From positions 424,437-473,935 of the forward strand of contig WELA01001939.1 of assembly GCA_009602735.1 (NCBI GenBank): DNA of 49,499 bases, read 5' to 3'. The translations under genes and the position numbers were made by a program. The notes beneath the pieces are model-generated. The model had not been told where the DNA came from. It searched no databases and saw only the letters and a list, made by a program, of their open reading frames with translations. The stretch's first letter is position 1; the number at the start of each line of letters is the position of its first letter. This DNA comes from Mesotaenium endlicherianum (Eukaryota; Streptophyta; Zygnematophyceae; Zygnematales; Mesotaeniaceae). Of this stretch, positions 32,830-43,544 are shown piece after piece.

Positions 32830-34263
32830 CTACTTGCCTTAGGTCCAGTTGGCTATCTGTTTTTGGATGCCACCTGTACACTTGGTCAAGTGTAAGGAGG
32901 TTTGTGTCTTCGTCATAGGGACAATCTGGGCATATTTGCAGTGTGCTAAGTTTCTGCCGGCCTCGCAGCTAACTGAGCTCGCTAGAGGCGCATGCTAGGT
33001 AGCATGCAAGATGCGTTTGTATATGCGTCAGGTGCATGGAATTTGCATCTCGGGTGCTAGAGGTAGTGGATCGCCGTTAGCACACCGTAGAGCAGGTGTA
33101 AAATGGGCCCTGCTGTAATAGATTCACTATGCATACCTAAATAAAGACGGAAGAGACCATCGACATTATAGACGTTCTCGCAATGCATGGCTTGAATGAT
33201 CTTGTTCAGTCCAATGCACAAACATTCTTCTTGCTAGCTTGGGGTTATAGTGCGAAAGTCTTACCAGGGATCTATGCACGTTGTTGTCATTGGCTTGCTA
33301 GGTGCTTGCTGCAATTACAATAGGTGCTATGTATGTGCCTTTAGAGAGGAACTCGGTTTTGAGCTATACTGCGTTTGCCCACTGTCATTGGTTGAGTCTT
33401 TGTGATCCCAATGTTTGCCTTACCCTCCCGGGAACTATGTAAGATGGAGTCATCAGATCTTGAGTAGACTGATGCAGCTAGGGTGTGGTGTTTGCCACGC
33501 GTAGCTTAAGCTCATTGAAGGCAACTTACACACTTGTTTGTTGTCTGTTCAACAAACTAAGACCAGCAAGCAGAGTGTGAAGCGATGGTGCATACAGGTC
33601 GAGAGAGGCCGAGGAGTTGGCATGTTGGATGCTGCCACGTGACGCTTCCCCACCTGTCCTCTGGGCAACTTCAGGCAGTAAGACCTGAAGGAGGGAGTAT
33701 CTTGAAACATCAGAATTATGATACAGTTGGTTGTTTCTGGTCCCTCTTCTCTTTGATTGTTGACTCTCACCATTGAGTGGTTGTCATTTTGGTGTATGTC
33801 TTGCTAGGAATGACCAGTATGAGTCATTGTATGTAAGCATTGGTAGAGTCAGCTAACTGAGCTACTTCTTGGTATGGATAAACTTGCTAATAGGGCCGGT
33901 TGTCTTCATCTCATAGCAAGCTATCTACACTCTCGAATGGAGGGATGTAATACGCTGGCTTGAGTTTGGGTTATTCAAGAATAGAGCCTTGTGGTGAGAG
34001 GGTCTGAATGGCAGTACACTCTTCCCTATGCCACTCCGGTCATTGATCTAATTTTGAAAAATTGACTATATTTTTTTGGGAGGGAGGGACTATCTTTCTT
34101 TTTTTTGCTTACTTGGGTGTTTACACTTTGTGTCCTCTCTCGGTATTCCTTTGTTGATTCTCCTCCACCCACTCGTACCTCCGCAATTCTCTGTGCCTGT
34201 CACTCTGTGTGGTTCCTATGATGCGGAGTTGTAGGCACTCTTTGGTGTGCTTATGTGGTTAAA

Positions 34264-34303
34264 GCTGTCGGGTCGACAACTATTTAAGTTGAGGAGAGGA
34301 AGA
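34264..34303 (+). promoter_or_regulatory. E3 internal hairpin plus polypurine module
   Basis: GCTGTCG-GGT-CGACAAC (one mismatch in the stem) followed by TATTTAAGTTGAGGAGAGGA. It copies the terminal module (35154-35191) about 0.9 kb upstream, as the internal module of E2 does. Confidence 0.6.
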
Positions 34304-35153
34304 TGGGATGTGTATTAGGAGTATTCAGTAAGCTGTGCTTACCTGCATACTCAGCAGCAAGTGTATGTACTAACTGAGTCATACACTGCCACGTCCTATG
34401 TATGTACTGCATTAATATCAGGAGCATCAGTAACTGACTGTTGCAATCTGTGAGTTGCAGTACACTGTTGGAGCAAGTGTACGTACTAATTGGGTAAGTA
34501 CATTGCCATACATTGCATTAAGTTGGATTGGGTAGCAATGATGCATGGCACATCAGGGAACTGCTTGAGGTGACCAGCATATTGCTCAAAACCATATGTT
34601 TCTTTGAACTTAGAGTGTTCTGAAAATGTGGTTAAACTTTAAAATTTTCATTGGCTCATTAACCTGATGTTACTCATCTTGTGAGAGCATTCAATGCCAT
34701 CAAACCAGTTGGTCTCCCTTTTCCTTCAGTACGCTGAATTTTGAGCAGGTACCTAAGTCACAAAAAAATTGCTTGTGAGGAGCTTTCAAGGTGTGAGCAC
34801 GGCAGGAGTTAAAGATCAAGAGAAGGAGAAAAGGCTTAGTTCAATACGCTGAGCTTTAATAACATTCTTTCATTGTTGGACCTCAAAAGGAGGCTGTTCG
34901 ATTTGGGTGTGGTTTGGATGGTGTGAGGTGCTCTATTATGTCTTTTAATCGAAAGGACTATTGTGAGTAGGGATAAGTCCATGCATGTCTTCAGTTAATG
35001 ATTGTGAAGTCAGATGGTTGCTTGCATGACAATTTGTTGTGATTGATTTTTACTTGCACTGGATAAGTGAATATATCACGCTCATGTTTTGTTTGCTTGC
35101 TTTGCTTCACCTAGTTGACTGAGTGTATTATTAAATAAAGGTATCATATGCTG

Positions 35154-35191
35154 AGTGTTGTCGAGGCGACAACGATTTAAGTTGGGGAGAT
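35154..35191 (+). promoter_or_regulatory. E3 terminal hairpin plus polypurine tract
   Basis: TGTTGTCGAGGCGACAAC is the same hairpin as in E2. It is followed by GATTTAAGTTGGGGAGAT directly before the 3' LTR. Confidence 0.85.
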
Positions 35192-36483
35192 TGTAATGAA
35201 TCGAATTATTATTTATTTAATTAATTGCATATATAAACATAACACTTAATTAATTGCATATATAAACATAACACTAAATAAGTATTATGTCTATATACTC
35301 ACATGTGCGAGTTTATCTAAATGAATGTATGTCGATGTAATACGAGTTTACTTACTTTGTCAAAAAGGTCAGCAGGATGACTTTTGTACCATAGTGTAGT
35401 TTGCTGACTTTGTTGAAAAGGTCAACAGGATGACTTTTGTATCATAGTGTAGTTTGCTGAGATTTACATATCAGTTATATATAGGATGTAATATCAGTAG
35501 GTTGATATATAGTAAGCTCGCTTGATATTAGTCAATATACTTAGCTTCAGTACGTTGAGGATAGACATATTCATTTAGATTGTTATTTGTAAATTGGCAC
35601 ATGTGACCGTAGTATACTGAAAGTTGGGAGGTCGACTGAGATTCGGTAAACCGATGTCCTACCAGTGTGGTTAACTCCTGGGTAGGCGGAGCCGTCGTCA
35701 GTCACCTGAACAGTTAGGACTTCAGTCAACCGACCAATTAAAATGGTCGTTATGCCTAGATCCGTGGGTCCCAACTTCACGGGTTTCCCACGAAACGGCG
35801 CACCTTGCGCCGTGGTCAACCAGGTGGTCACTAGGTACATAGCAGGCTGGGATCTCGTGGTCCCTCATTCTGGACAGTAGGCTTTACAGTGGGATTTCTA
35901 CTTGCAAGTGATGTGTGCACTTTTTGGGTTCGTTCCAATGACCAGCCTTCACGGAAATTGACATGGCTGCTTCGTTTGCGCTCCAAATGGAGCGAACTAG
36001 GACTTTTCGGAAAGGTCTCATCAAGATGCATCCGTTGCTGTTAAGTTTGCGCAATTTAAAGTAGTATTGACAGAGTTATGCCCTCTGACATTTTGGGGTC
36101 ACGCAGCGGACAGATTCCATGGTTTTTGCACCTAAGTCAGTGGGATGTGTTTGAGCTACTTTATGGTCATCTGAATGAGAGCGCCTTTGCTATTCATTCC
36201 CCTGATGTTGTGTATGTGCTTACACATGCTTGTATGCCTGGTAGGCAAGAGGTCATTAGTTTCTAAAGGAGAAGCTCTAGTCCTCACGCTCGCCTCTTTC
36301 TTGTGCCTTGTATTCGCGTGCAACTTTGGCACACTACGATAAGTGAGTCAAGGGTTATAGATGAGTAAACGGAATTCATTATAAGGGCGAAGATTGCTCC
36401 CTGATTTCACACGCTTCCACCTATCTCTGATCTTTTATATTTAAATGAAATATATTAACCTTGAAATAGCAAGATTCATTTCA
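35192..36483 (+). repeat. E3 3' LTR (LTR family 3)
   Basis: 1292 bp, TGTAATGAATCGAATT to AGCAAGATTCATTTCA, followed by the target duplicate GTAGA. It holds the same tandem repeat, core hairpin (about 35640-35696) and GC-rich hairpin as the 5' LTR. Confidence 0.92.
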
Positions 36484-37219
36484 GTAGAACATGAGTGGCA
36501 GAGCTTTCAAACAGCTCTCTTGTTTTGCTGTTGTTACTATGTTTGTCACAATGGATTGGTTCCATAAAGTTGTTGATTAAACAAATGCATATGCACATGC
36601 AAACAAGGCCAAGGAGTGGAAGCCAGTCACTGTCTCCGACATTGTTATGTGGCATGGCCTGTGTCTCGCTATGGCCTTATGGCCTCGGCCTATGATCACT
36701 CAATACTGGGGAAATGAGACGAAAATGAGACAGCTGGTCCTGTTCAGTTTCCTGCATTTGGTCAGTTTATGTCAAGGAACAGGTGACAGGAAATCAAGAG
36801 ATACTTTCACTTGAGAGATAATAGTGGCAGAGTTATACATGCTAGGAATATAGGTCAGTTCAAGCTTTGGCAGCGTTCTCCTTTCAATGATCTCTTGAAG
36901 AATAAGTTTCAGTTTTGGTACAATCCTCAAGTCAACCTCACAGTTAATGACAGGACTATTTTAACAAGGAACAAACAGTGTCCCGTCAGAGTCTATAATG
37001 CAAGCAAGTCTTATAAGTTTGGGATGGAGGTCTGGGCTATTTGTGACAGCACCTCCTACTATTGCTATAATTTCAATGTCTATAACAAAGTCAAACAGTT
37101 TGGTCTGCATACCACCTGTGTTTTGGAGTTGCTAAAGAACCTGCCTAAAGGTGTGAGATACAGCCTTATTTTGGACAAAGGCTTCACTTCTCCTATTCTT
37201 TTGGAGAAGCTTGCTGAGC
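36484..37219 (+). pseudogene. PB1 transposase pseudogene, part 2 (catalytic core)
   Basis: Resumes the gene after E3. The first stretch matches PB2 residues about 262-330 (TNAYAHAN, then VMWHGLCLAMAL) with an in-frame TAA. After a frame change the piggyBac core follows (MSRNR then QEIKRYFHLRDN with a TGA between). An open frame at 36811-37224 holds LTVNDRTI (first catalytic Asp), VWAICDSTSYYCYNFNVYN (second Asp) and LILDKGFTSPILLEKL (the DNFFTS block with Asn and Phe changed). The segment ends at the solo LTR target TGAGC (37215-37219). The stops and frame shifts make it non-functional, although the first two catalytic Asp remain. Confidence 0.93.
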
Positions 37220-38153
37220 TGTAACGATCCGAGCTATTTTAGGCGTATTTGGGACGTTTTCCCAATTACCTAAAGTACATTATACTATTTATCATATTAT
37301 TTGATAAATGATTGCATCATATTCAATTATTCGCCACACGTGTGTGCCGATTAATTCCTAGTCGATTGGCGAAACAACCGAGATACTATTGCAAAAAGCG
37401 TCGTAACGTAACTCGACTACTTCGCAAAAGTACGACATAATTATTCATCAAGTTACTTTGATTAATTATGAGATGATAACTTATTAAATCATTGATTAAT
37501 TAAGTTGATTTGATTGTCATTATTTTGACAATGCACAATCACAGATTTCGAATTTACGACCAGTCGTTAATACGAACAAACCGTCGTATCAAGATACGAA
37601 CAAACCGTCGTAAAGACAAACGAAACGAAATATGCAAAGTCGCTTTGCATCAACGCGGATTCAAACCCGCGACTTGTCGTTTGAAACGTTCACACCTAAA
37701 CCAATTGGCCAAGTAGTTATTCGTAACTCCTGGTTCATGACGTAATTATTTGAACGCGACTCCGCGAACAGTCGCGACTTTTCGAAAAGTCGCGAGAACG
37801 TGAAAACGCCCGTTTGGCGCGAACCGGTTTTCTGAAAACCATTGAAAAGTCTCCAAACCGCCAAACGGCGCGTTTCGAGCATTCGGCCGAATGGGACACG
37901 TCCCTTCGACCGTTTTCGTTGAACATGAACCAGTGCCCTAGGTGGTGACTCGAAGCACTCAAGTGCCTCATGTTGTGCAGGTATAAATACCTGTAGAGTC
38001 ATTGTGAGTGCAACTCTCACAAGCACACATTCTTCGTTAGTTTACATTTCGAGCATTCGTCGATTTGCACAATTATACAGATTTTCCTTCCACTTGAATT
38101 AAATATTCCTTGAATACCGAGGAAAGATCCTCTCGAAAAGCAGAAACGTAACA
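37220..38153 (+). repeat. Solo LTR of a further family (LTR4) inside PB1
   Basis: 934 bp, TGTAACGATCCGAGC to GCAGAAACGTAACA, flanked by a perfect target duplication TGAGC (37215-37219 and 38154-38158). Removing it rejoins the piggyBac frame at Leu-Ala-Glu-Leu-Gly. A TATAAATA box (about 37982) and downstream CA-rich stretch indicate plus orientation. No other copy is in the window. The TGTAACGATCC start is common among plant Ty3/gypsy LTRs (family knowledge). Confidence 0.92.
37650..37720 (-). other. tRNA-like segment (pol III box A/B-like) in LTR4
   Basis: On the minus strand, a box-A-like TGGCCAATTGG (complement of 37701-37711) lies about 33 bases before a box-B-like GGTTTGAATCC (complement of 37657-37667; one mismatch to GGTTCGANTCC). 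The latter sits in a 5-bp T-arm-like stem CGCGG/CCGCG. No acceptor stem pairs and the anticodon arm is weak, so it is not a functional tRNA gene; a degenerate tRNA or SINE-like fragment is possible. Confidence 0.35.
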
Positions 38154-38868
38154 TGAGCTGGGCCATGGAGCTACAGGGACTTGTCAACAAGGAAGAATGA
38201 ATTTTCCTAAGGAGCTGCTGCAACTCAAACCAGAGCTTGATGAGAAAGAAGTGCAGCAAGGTACTTTCATTGTAGTAGTTTGTGAGCAGCCGCATCAGCT
38301 TGGAGTAGTTTGGCAGGATAAGAAGGTTGTGCATTTCATGTCTACTGCTGTAGGGGTGGATGAGAGGGAGGTTAACAGGAGGCAGAAGGATGGCACTATT
38401 ACCTGAGTGAAGTGCCCGGAGATAGTGCTGCACTACAACCTGCACAAGGACGCTGTGGACCAGTTTGATAAGTTGTGTTTGCGTGACAACTATTCTGTCG
38501 AGACGGAGCATGTCAGCTTCAAGTGGTGGCACAGGTTACATCGGGGTCTGTTTGATGGGACTCTTGCAAATGCATTCATACTGTATGACATGGCACATCC
38601 TAACGCCAACAGGTACAACTTTATATTGGAAGTTGTGAGAGGCATGACAAACTACGAGTTCACGAGGAACTGGCAGCATCGGTCGAGCCATGGAGGAAGG
38701 GCAGGTGAGGAAAGGTGGACAGCTAGGCACTTCCTGACTGGGTGCCACATCGAACAAGGCCTATCTGTGTGGTGTGCAAGTCCAGGAAGTGGCCTGAAGG
38801 CGCTGCTCGTCGGAAGGTCAGGCCCTCTTACTACTGCTCGTCTTGCAGCGTAGCTGAAAGGGGCAGAG
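38154..38868 (+). pseudogene. PB1 transposase pseudogene, part 3 (C-terminal)
   Basis: Starts at the second target copy and continues the piggyBac fold: ATGT and FPKELL, then VVWQDKKVVHFMSTA. An in-frame TGA (38404-38406) is followed by KCPEIVLHYNLHKDAVDQFD, with the third catalytic Asp in AVDQFD, and KWWHRLHRGLFDGTLANAFILYD. Near 38750 one frame shift leads to a Cys-rich tail (CVVCKSRKW, then YYCSSC, about 38770-38850) that fits the C-terminal zinc-binding domain of piggyBac transposases. Confidence 0.92.
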
Positions 38869-39004
38869 TGCCCTAGTGGAAGCGTAGTGACTCACGAGGA
38901 ACAAAGCTAGTTGCAATGATACTCAAGAGTGCAGCGGCATATTGCTAAGAAAGCTTAGGAAAATTACTTGACATTTTGAGTGGCAAGAACGTGCTCAAAA
39001 ATGA
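38869..39004 (+). other. PB1 3' region, part 1
   Basis: Short noncoding stretch after the transposase pseudogene, before the probable LTR at 39005. Confidence 0.5.
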
Positions 39005-39598
39005 TGTAGGATGAAAGGCCTTGTCATTACAAACCCGTAGAAATTTACAGAAGTGAAAACTGATAAGAAACAAAGAAGTTATGCCTATTTATAATTTTCT
39101 GCCTAAGTGCTCCTCCCTAGGAGGAAGCTACGGATTTTCCTAAGTGTTCGTCAAATCGTCCCTTCCAGAATATTCGTGAGAAGGCCAGATCAGTCTAATC
39201 TGACGTGTCGGGCATAATTGACGTCCACATACATGCATCGACATTACTAGAATATTCTATCTTAGACGCGCTAGGCTAAACCGAAACTTCTAGGTAAATC
39301 GACCTAGTCGGCACTCCGCGTCAGCCGAACTTACGTGAAGGTTCGAGTTCATTCTAACGGGCCAGATCGCTCGACGCTGTCGGTCAATCCGACGGTCGCG
39401 CTCACCGCGAATTAAGGACAGTCGTCAACCGACCTCAAAATTAATAAAATTTCGGAAATCCATAACTCTCTCAATACTTAACCAAATTCGATGAACTTTA
39501 TATCAAAATGACCACAAAAATGCACTCTACACTACTATACAATCAAAACATACTTTTATGAAACTCAAAGATGCACTTTATAAACCTATGACCTTACA
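39005..39598. repeat. Probable solo LTR (LTR5) in PB1 3' region
   Basis: A 594-bp block that begins TGTAGGATGAAAGG and ends CTATGACCTTACA. It is richer in CG-containing words (CGACGGTCGCGC) than its A/T-rich surroundings. Read backwards it starts TGTAAGGTCATAGG, typical of plant Ty3/gypsy LTRs. The flanks AATGA and GTAGC do not match, so there is no target duplication, and the call rests on termini and composition only. Confidence 0.4.
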
Positions 39599-41083
39599 GT
39601 AGCGCTCTGTGCTGTGCCCTGCTTTGGGATGTTTCATAATAATAGGAAGTTCCCCCATGTGGATGAGGGAACTTACAGGATGTCTAATAAGATGAGCAAG
39701 ACATAAGTAGCTTCAGTTAAGTCCATACAGGCAGCAACAAGACAATTTTGGAGCACAAAGTGCTCAAGTTTGCGACAGTTTGATATTTTTCCATTTAAAT
39801 ATCTCGTCATAATTGTGTGTGTATATACAAATTATTTTTTTTCCATTTTTATATTTATGTAGCCTTTTGTGACTCACATGCATCTTGTTTGATAGTATTT
39901 GCATGAGTAAGCAGAGAAATATGATACTTTGTTCTGATTTCAATTTTGGGCGAGAAGTTATTTTTTTAGAGAATTTTACTATGGGTGCACTCTCTCACTT
40001 CAACTTCCATAACTTCCTGTCTAAACCTTCAATGGGCTTCATTCTTAATTCAGAGTGTTCATGTTAGTTATGCAAAGACTGTGAATGAATTACTTGCATG
40101 TTATACACATTCTATTGGACCTATGGTAGTAGCAGAAGCATTGTGCATCGACAGACTACAGCATTTAAATATATATTTAAATGAATTAATCATTAAAAAA
40201 CGATTGTCTTCTATGGTGAGTTCTGACTTTGGAATGACTTGTCTCTTAGTAATTTGTCAAGTAATGAGGGAGATATGGGAGAACAAGTGGAAGTCTGCAA
40301 AAAGTAAAGTTATATGATTTGTAAGTTTCTCACATTAGCATTGTCTATGGTGAAAGGAGGGTACGAAGGTGGATACTCAATAAATTTATTTGTTTCCACT
40401 TACAAGAGGTCTATACTATGTTATGGGTTACACTCAAGTACCGATATCTATAAAAACACGCAAGGTAAGGTCACCTACAATACTAAATGTGGAGCTTGTC
40501 GCAATCGACTACCAGTAGAGCATTTAATTACTAATATTAAAATTAATTATGATCATTCCATCACTTTTTCTTCTCATCAATATATAGCTTGCACTTTACT
40601 TTAACACAAACCAAGCAAAATACAGTGTGTTGTACTCATTTGAAGCAATTTGGTTATTTGTGGAAGATGGAATTTTATAACATGTACAAACAATGAAAGA
40701 TTATGACGTTGTTGAGTACTCAGATGGCTAGATTTGTAAGAGTAGTAGGACAAATGACTCGTTATAAAGTCTTATGGATTTTGAATACATAGGAGTATGC
40801 TACAAAAATTCAAGAACACTATGCTAAAAGTGGAAGACATGCTTGTATAGACTTGAAAAAGTCAGTTATTTTTTGCCTCGCTTTTTCACACGTGTGGGAG
40901 GTACACAAGTACACTCTGGACTGCCAATTTTTTTGAGAAACCTAGCCTATCCTAAACTAGAGAGAGTAAGCTACAAGGTCAAACATCTCATTTAGCCACA
41001 CCTATCCTGCTGATTTTTGAATAAGGATTCCAAGATTATGCAACTTGAAATAATATATGGTTCTTTTGCTGGTACACCTAGAG
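39599..41083 (+). other. PB1 3' region, part 2
   Basis: A/T-rich sequence up to the right terminal repeat. Open frames at 39985-40317 (110 codons) and 40314-40604 (96 codons) have no recognised motif. The region is long for a piggyBac 3' end, so further old insertions may be hidden in it. Confidence 0.5.
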
Positions 41084-42083
41084 TTAATTCTTTTAACCAC
41101 ATGAGGTCAAATAGTCCAAGAGACTGACTTAACCTAAGTCAGCGATCACATAAGACCTGCATCCATAAATCTCAGCACACTGACTAAACTCATCTTGAGT
41201 TTAAACCCCAAGCTCCCACGATTCCATCAAGTATGACAAAAGTACCATCTCACACATAGCACTCAAGCACAAGGCACATACCCTAAACCCTCCAAGCACA
41301 AATCAATGTGGCAAACGGGAGAAGCACCCAATGTCACAGCCAAGGTTGGGAATGGGGGGTATCTGTAGGATGCCATTGTTGCTGCCGAAGCCTCTTTACA
41401 TAGAAGTTGCAGCATGCTGAAGTTTGTGGACAACGTAGTGCACATGGACCATGGCGAGGATAACCTGTCGTCAATCCATAATTGGAAACTTAAGTTAATA
41501 AACCATGTGTGCACGCACTGTCTCAATTTCTCAACACATGCAGCCATACCCAAACTCCCTCAACCTAACTACCACAAATATAATGAGATAGGAACGCCTC
41601 TTGCAACGTAACAAGCTTAAACCCTAAGGGATAGCACAACCGACTAGGAAGTCCTCTAGCACAGTTGGAGTGCACACCCCTCTCTATACTAGCTGTGGAT
41701 TGCATATAACAACACACAACGACTATGATCAAGTGAGGTAATGAGTCATATCCATCTTGCTAGGATGCAACTCCCTTGCGGCTACCTTTGATGCTTGCAA
41801 ACACCTCTTCCATCAAGCCTCCACTTTAGGCTTCTCATTGCGTGAATCTGTACACAAGAGGCTAGGAAAGTCAAGTTAGTATGCCGCATAATACGTTGAG
41901 CCAAGAGACACACTAGGTGAGCAAGTGGAAGGATCCTGGACAGAATGTGCAATGCTCTTCGTCATACACTTTCCAAGCTCCACCTAGACTCAGCATACCA
42001 CACAAGTAAGCCTCACACAATTACCTCACGAGACAAAGAAGACAAGCACGGACATTCAAGAAAGGACTTAGCTCCAATACCAC
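41084..42083 (-). other. E3b internal region, 5' portion, with primer site
   Basis: Reverse complement of about 31044-32034 of E3. It begins with the second copy of the PB1 target TTAA (41084-41087) and ends with the complement of the primer site (GCTCCAATACCA, 42071-42082), which carries one extra transition relative to E3. No coding frame is recognised. Confidence 0.82.
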
Positions 42084-43344
42084 TGAAGTAAATTTTGCTT
42101 ATTCAAGATAAATATATTTCATATAAATATATAAGATCAAAGATAGGTGGAAGTGTGTAAAACCAGGGAGCGATCTTCGCCCTTAGAATGAACTCTGTTT
42201 ACTCATCTTTACCCCTTGACTCACTTACCGTAATGTGCCATAGTTGCACACTAACTCAAGGTCCAAGAAATAGGCAAACTTGGGGACTAGAGCTTCTCCT
42301 TTAGAAACTCATGGCCTCTTGCCTACTAGGCATACAAGCATGTATAAGCACATACACAACATCAGAGGGTTGAATAGCAAAGGCGCTCTCATCCAGATGA
42401 CTATAATATAGCTAAAATACATCTCACTGACTTAGGTGCAAAACCATGGAATCTGTCCGCTATGTGACCCCGAAATGTTCAGAGGGCATGACTTTGTCAA
42501 TATTGCTCCAAAGTGAGCAAACTTAACGGCAACACACGCATCTTGACAAGACCTTTCCGAAAAGTCTTAGTTCGTTCCATTTGGAGCACAGACGAGGAAG
42601 CCCTGTCAATTTTTGTGAAAGTTGGTCATAGTAACGAACCCAAAAGTGCACACATCACTTGCAAGTAGAAATCTGACTCTAAAGCCCACTGTCCAAATGA
42701 GGGACCACGAGATCCCAACCTGCTATGTACTCAGTGAGCACTTGGTTGACCACGGTGCAAGGTGCGCCGTTTCGTGGGAAACCCGTCAAGTTGGGACCCA
42801 TGGATCTAGGTATAACGACCATATTATTTGGTCGGTTGACTGAAGTCCTAACTGTTCAGCTAACTGACCACGGCTCCGCCTACCCACGATTTAACCACAC
42901 CGGTAGGACATCAATTTACCAAATCCCAGTCAATCTCCCGACTTTCAGTATACTACAAATCGATCACATGTGCCAATATACAAATAATTATCTAAATGAA
43001 TATGTCTATCATCAGCGTACGGAGTTTAAGTATACTAACTATCATTATGCGAGCTTACTATATATCAACCTACTGATGTTATGTCCTACATATATATCTT
43101 GATAATCTCAGCAAAGTACAATATGATACAAAAGTCATTCTGCTGACATTTTCGACAAAGTCAGCAAACTACACTGTAATATAAAAGTCATCATGCTGAC
43201 CTTTTCGACAAAGCAAGTATACTCGTATTATCTCGACATATTCATTTTGATGAACTCGCAAATATGAGTATATTGACATGTTACTTATTTAGTGTTGTAT
43301 TTATACATGCAATTACTTAAGTAAAAATGAACTGATTCATTACA
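42084..43344 (-). repeat. E3b 5' LTR (family 3)
   Basis: 1261 bp, plus-strand ends TGAAGTAAATTTTGC and GATTCATTACA. It carries the core hairpin and GC-rich hairpin of the family. It is followed by target duplicate CCCCA (43345-43349). Confidence 0.9.
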
Positions 43345-43544
43345 CCCCAGGTATCAGGAGGCCATCAGACAGGAAAAGGAGATCCAGTTCCAAGTCTCGT
43401 TCTCTAGAAGATAGAGTCCCTAATACTTAGTTTGCTGTTCTTTTTGTTTAGAATCAGTTGGTTGTGTTGCATGTGTGTTACCTTGTTGTAGGTAATAGTA
43501 AGAAGTGTTGTCAAGTCGACAACAAATTAAGTTGGAGGGTTTGG
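43345..43544 (+). pseudogene. E4 remnant: C-terminal end of ORF3 and polypurine module
   Basis: The first 85 bases translate to a basic Ser/Arg tail (RRPSDRKRRSSSKSRSLED) ending at a stop near 43430. It matches the end of E2 ORF3 (RRPADRPRGLSRSRSRS). Then follow a noncoding stretch, the hairpin GTTGTC-AAGTC-GACAAC and the tract AAATTAAGTTGGAGGGTTT, as at the end of E2. E4 therefore had an ORF3 gene as well. Its gag, pol and the rest of ORF3 are absent from the window. Confidence 0.8.

Larger units (their letters stand above)
31058..35153 (+). other. E3 internal region, noncoding
   Basis: Conserved with the E3b internal region but without recognisable coding frames; the longest sense frame is about 125 codons (31005-31382) and has no motif. 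It contains the empty PB1 target (TTAA at 32031-32034) and one nested solo LTR. Variants of the motif CAGYNNNCTGA recur across it. Whether it carries captured host DNA cannot be decided without a database search. Confidence 0.7.
29776..36483 (+). mobile_element. E3: non-autonomous LTR element (LARD-like), LTR family 3
   Basis: A 6.7-kb element with LTRs 29776-31043 and 35192-36483, primer site, polypurine tract and a target duplication GCAGA/GTAGA (29771-29775 and 36484-36488, one transition). The internal part is about 3.6 kb once the solo LTR at 32327-32829 is removed, and no frame resembles gag, protease, RT or integrase. The two LTRs are very similar by eye. The main difference is a 24-bp block (CCTGAACAGTTAGG region, about 35704-35727) missing from the 5' LTR. 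E3 interrupts the PB1 gene. Confidence 0.93.
28588..41083 (+). mobile_element. PB1: piggyBac-like transposon with nested insertions
   Basis: Terminal inverted repeats CACTAGGTGTACCA (28588-28601) and CTCTAGGTGTACCA (complement of 41070-41083) differ at one base. They are flanked by the canonical duplicated target TTAA (28584-28587 and 41084-41087). The empty site is present in E3 at 32031-32034, where the flanking sequences join as expected. The 12.5-kb span includes E3 (29776-36483), a solo LTR (37220-38153) and a probable LTR (39005-39598); without them the transposon is about 4.2-4.8 kb. It carries one transposase pseudogene on the plus strand. Confidence 0.92.
22564..43344 (-). mobile_element. 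E3b: non-autonomous LTR element (LARD-like), LTR family 3
   Basis: A minus-strand element whose two LTRs are 42084-43344 (5') and 22564-25960 (3', interrupted by PB2). Without inserts, the LTRs are about 1.26 kb and the internal part about 3.6 kb (25961-28587 plus 41088-42083). A near-perfect target duplication flanks it: ACCCA (22559-22563) and CCCCA (43345-43349). The primer site (complement at 42071-42082) and the hairpin plus polypurine module are present, but no gag or pol frame can be found. E3 is a full-length sister copy in the opposite orientation. Large retrotransposon derivatives of this type move using another element's proteins. Confidence 0.87.

Noticed and set aside
39885..40604. 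Three overlapping frames of 60-110 codons near the PB1 3' end as a second transposon gene
   Set aside because: No motif, poor codon pattern and strong A/T bias; no support beyond being open.
25900..43400. Direct and inverted repeats as a possible CRISPR-like or satellite array
   Set aside because: All are explained by LTR copies and internal regions of E3 and E3b. There is no regular short repeat-spacer pattern, and the DNA is eukaryotic.
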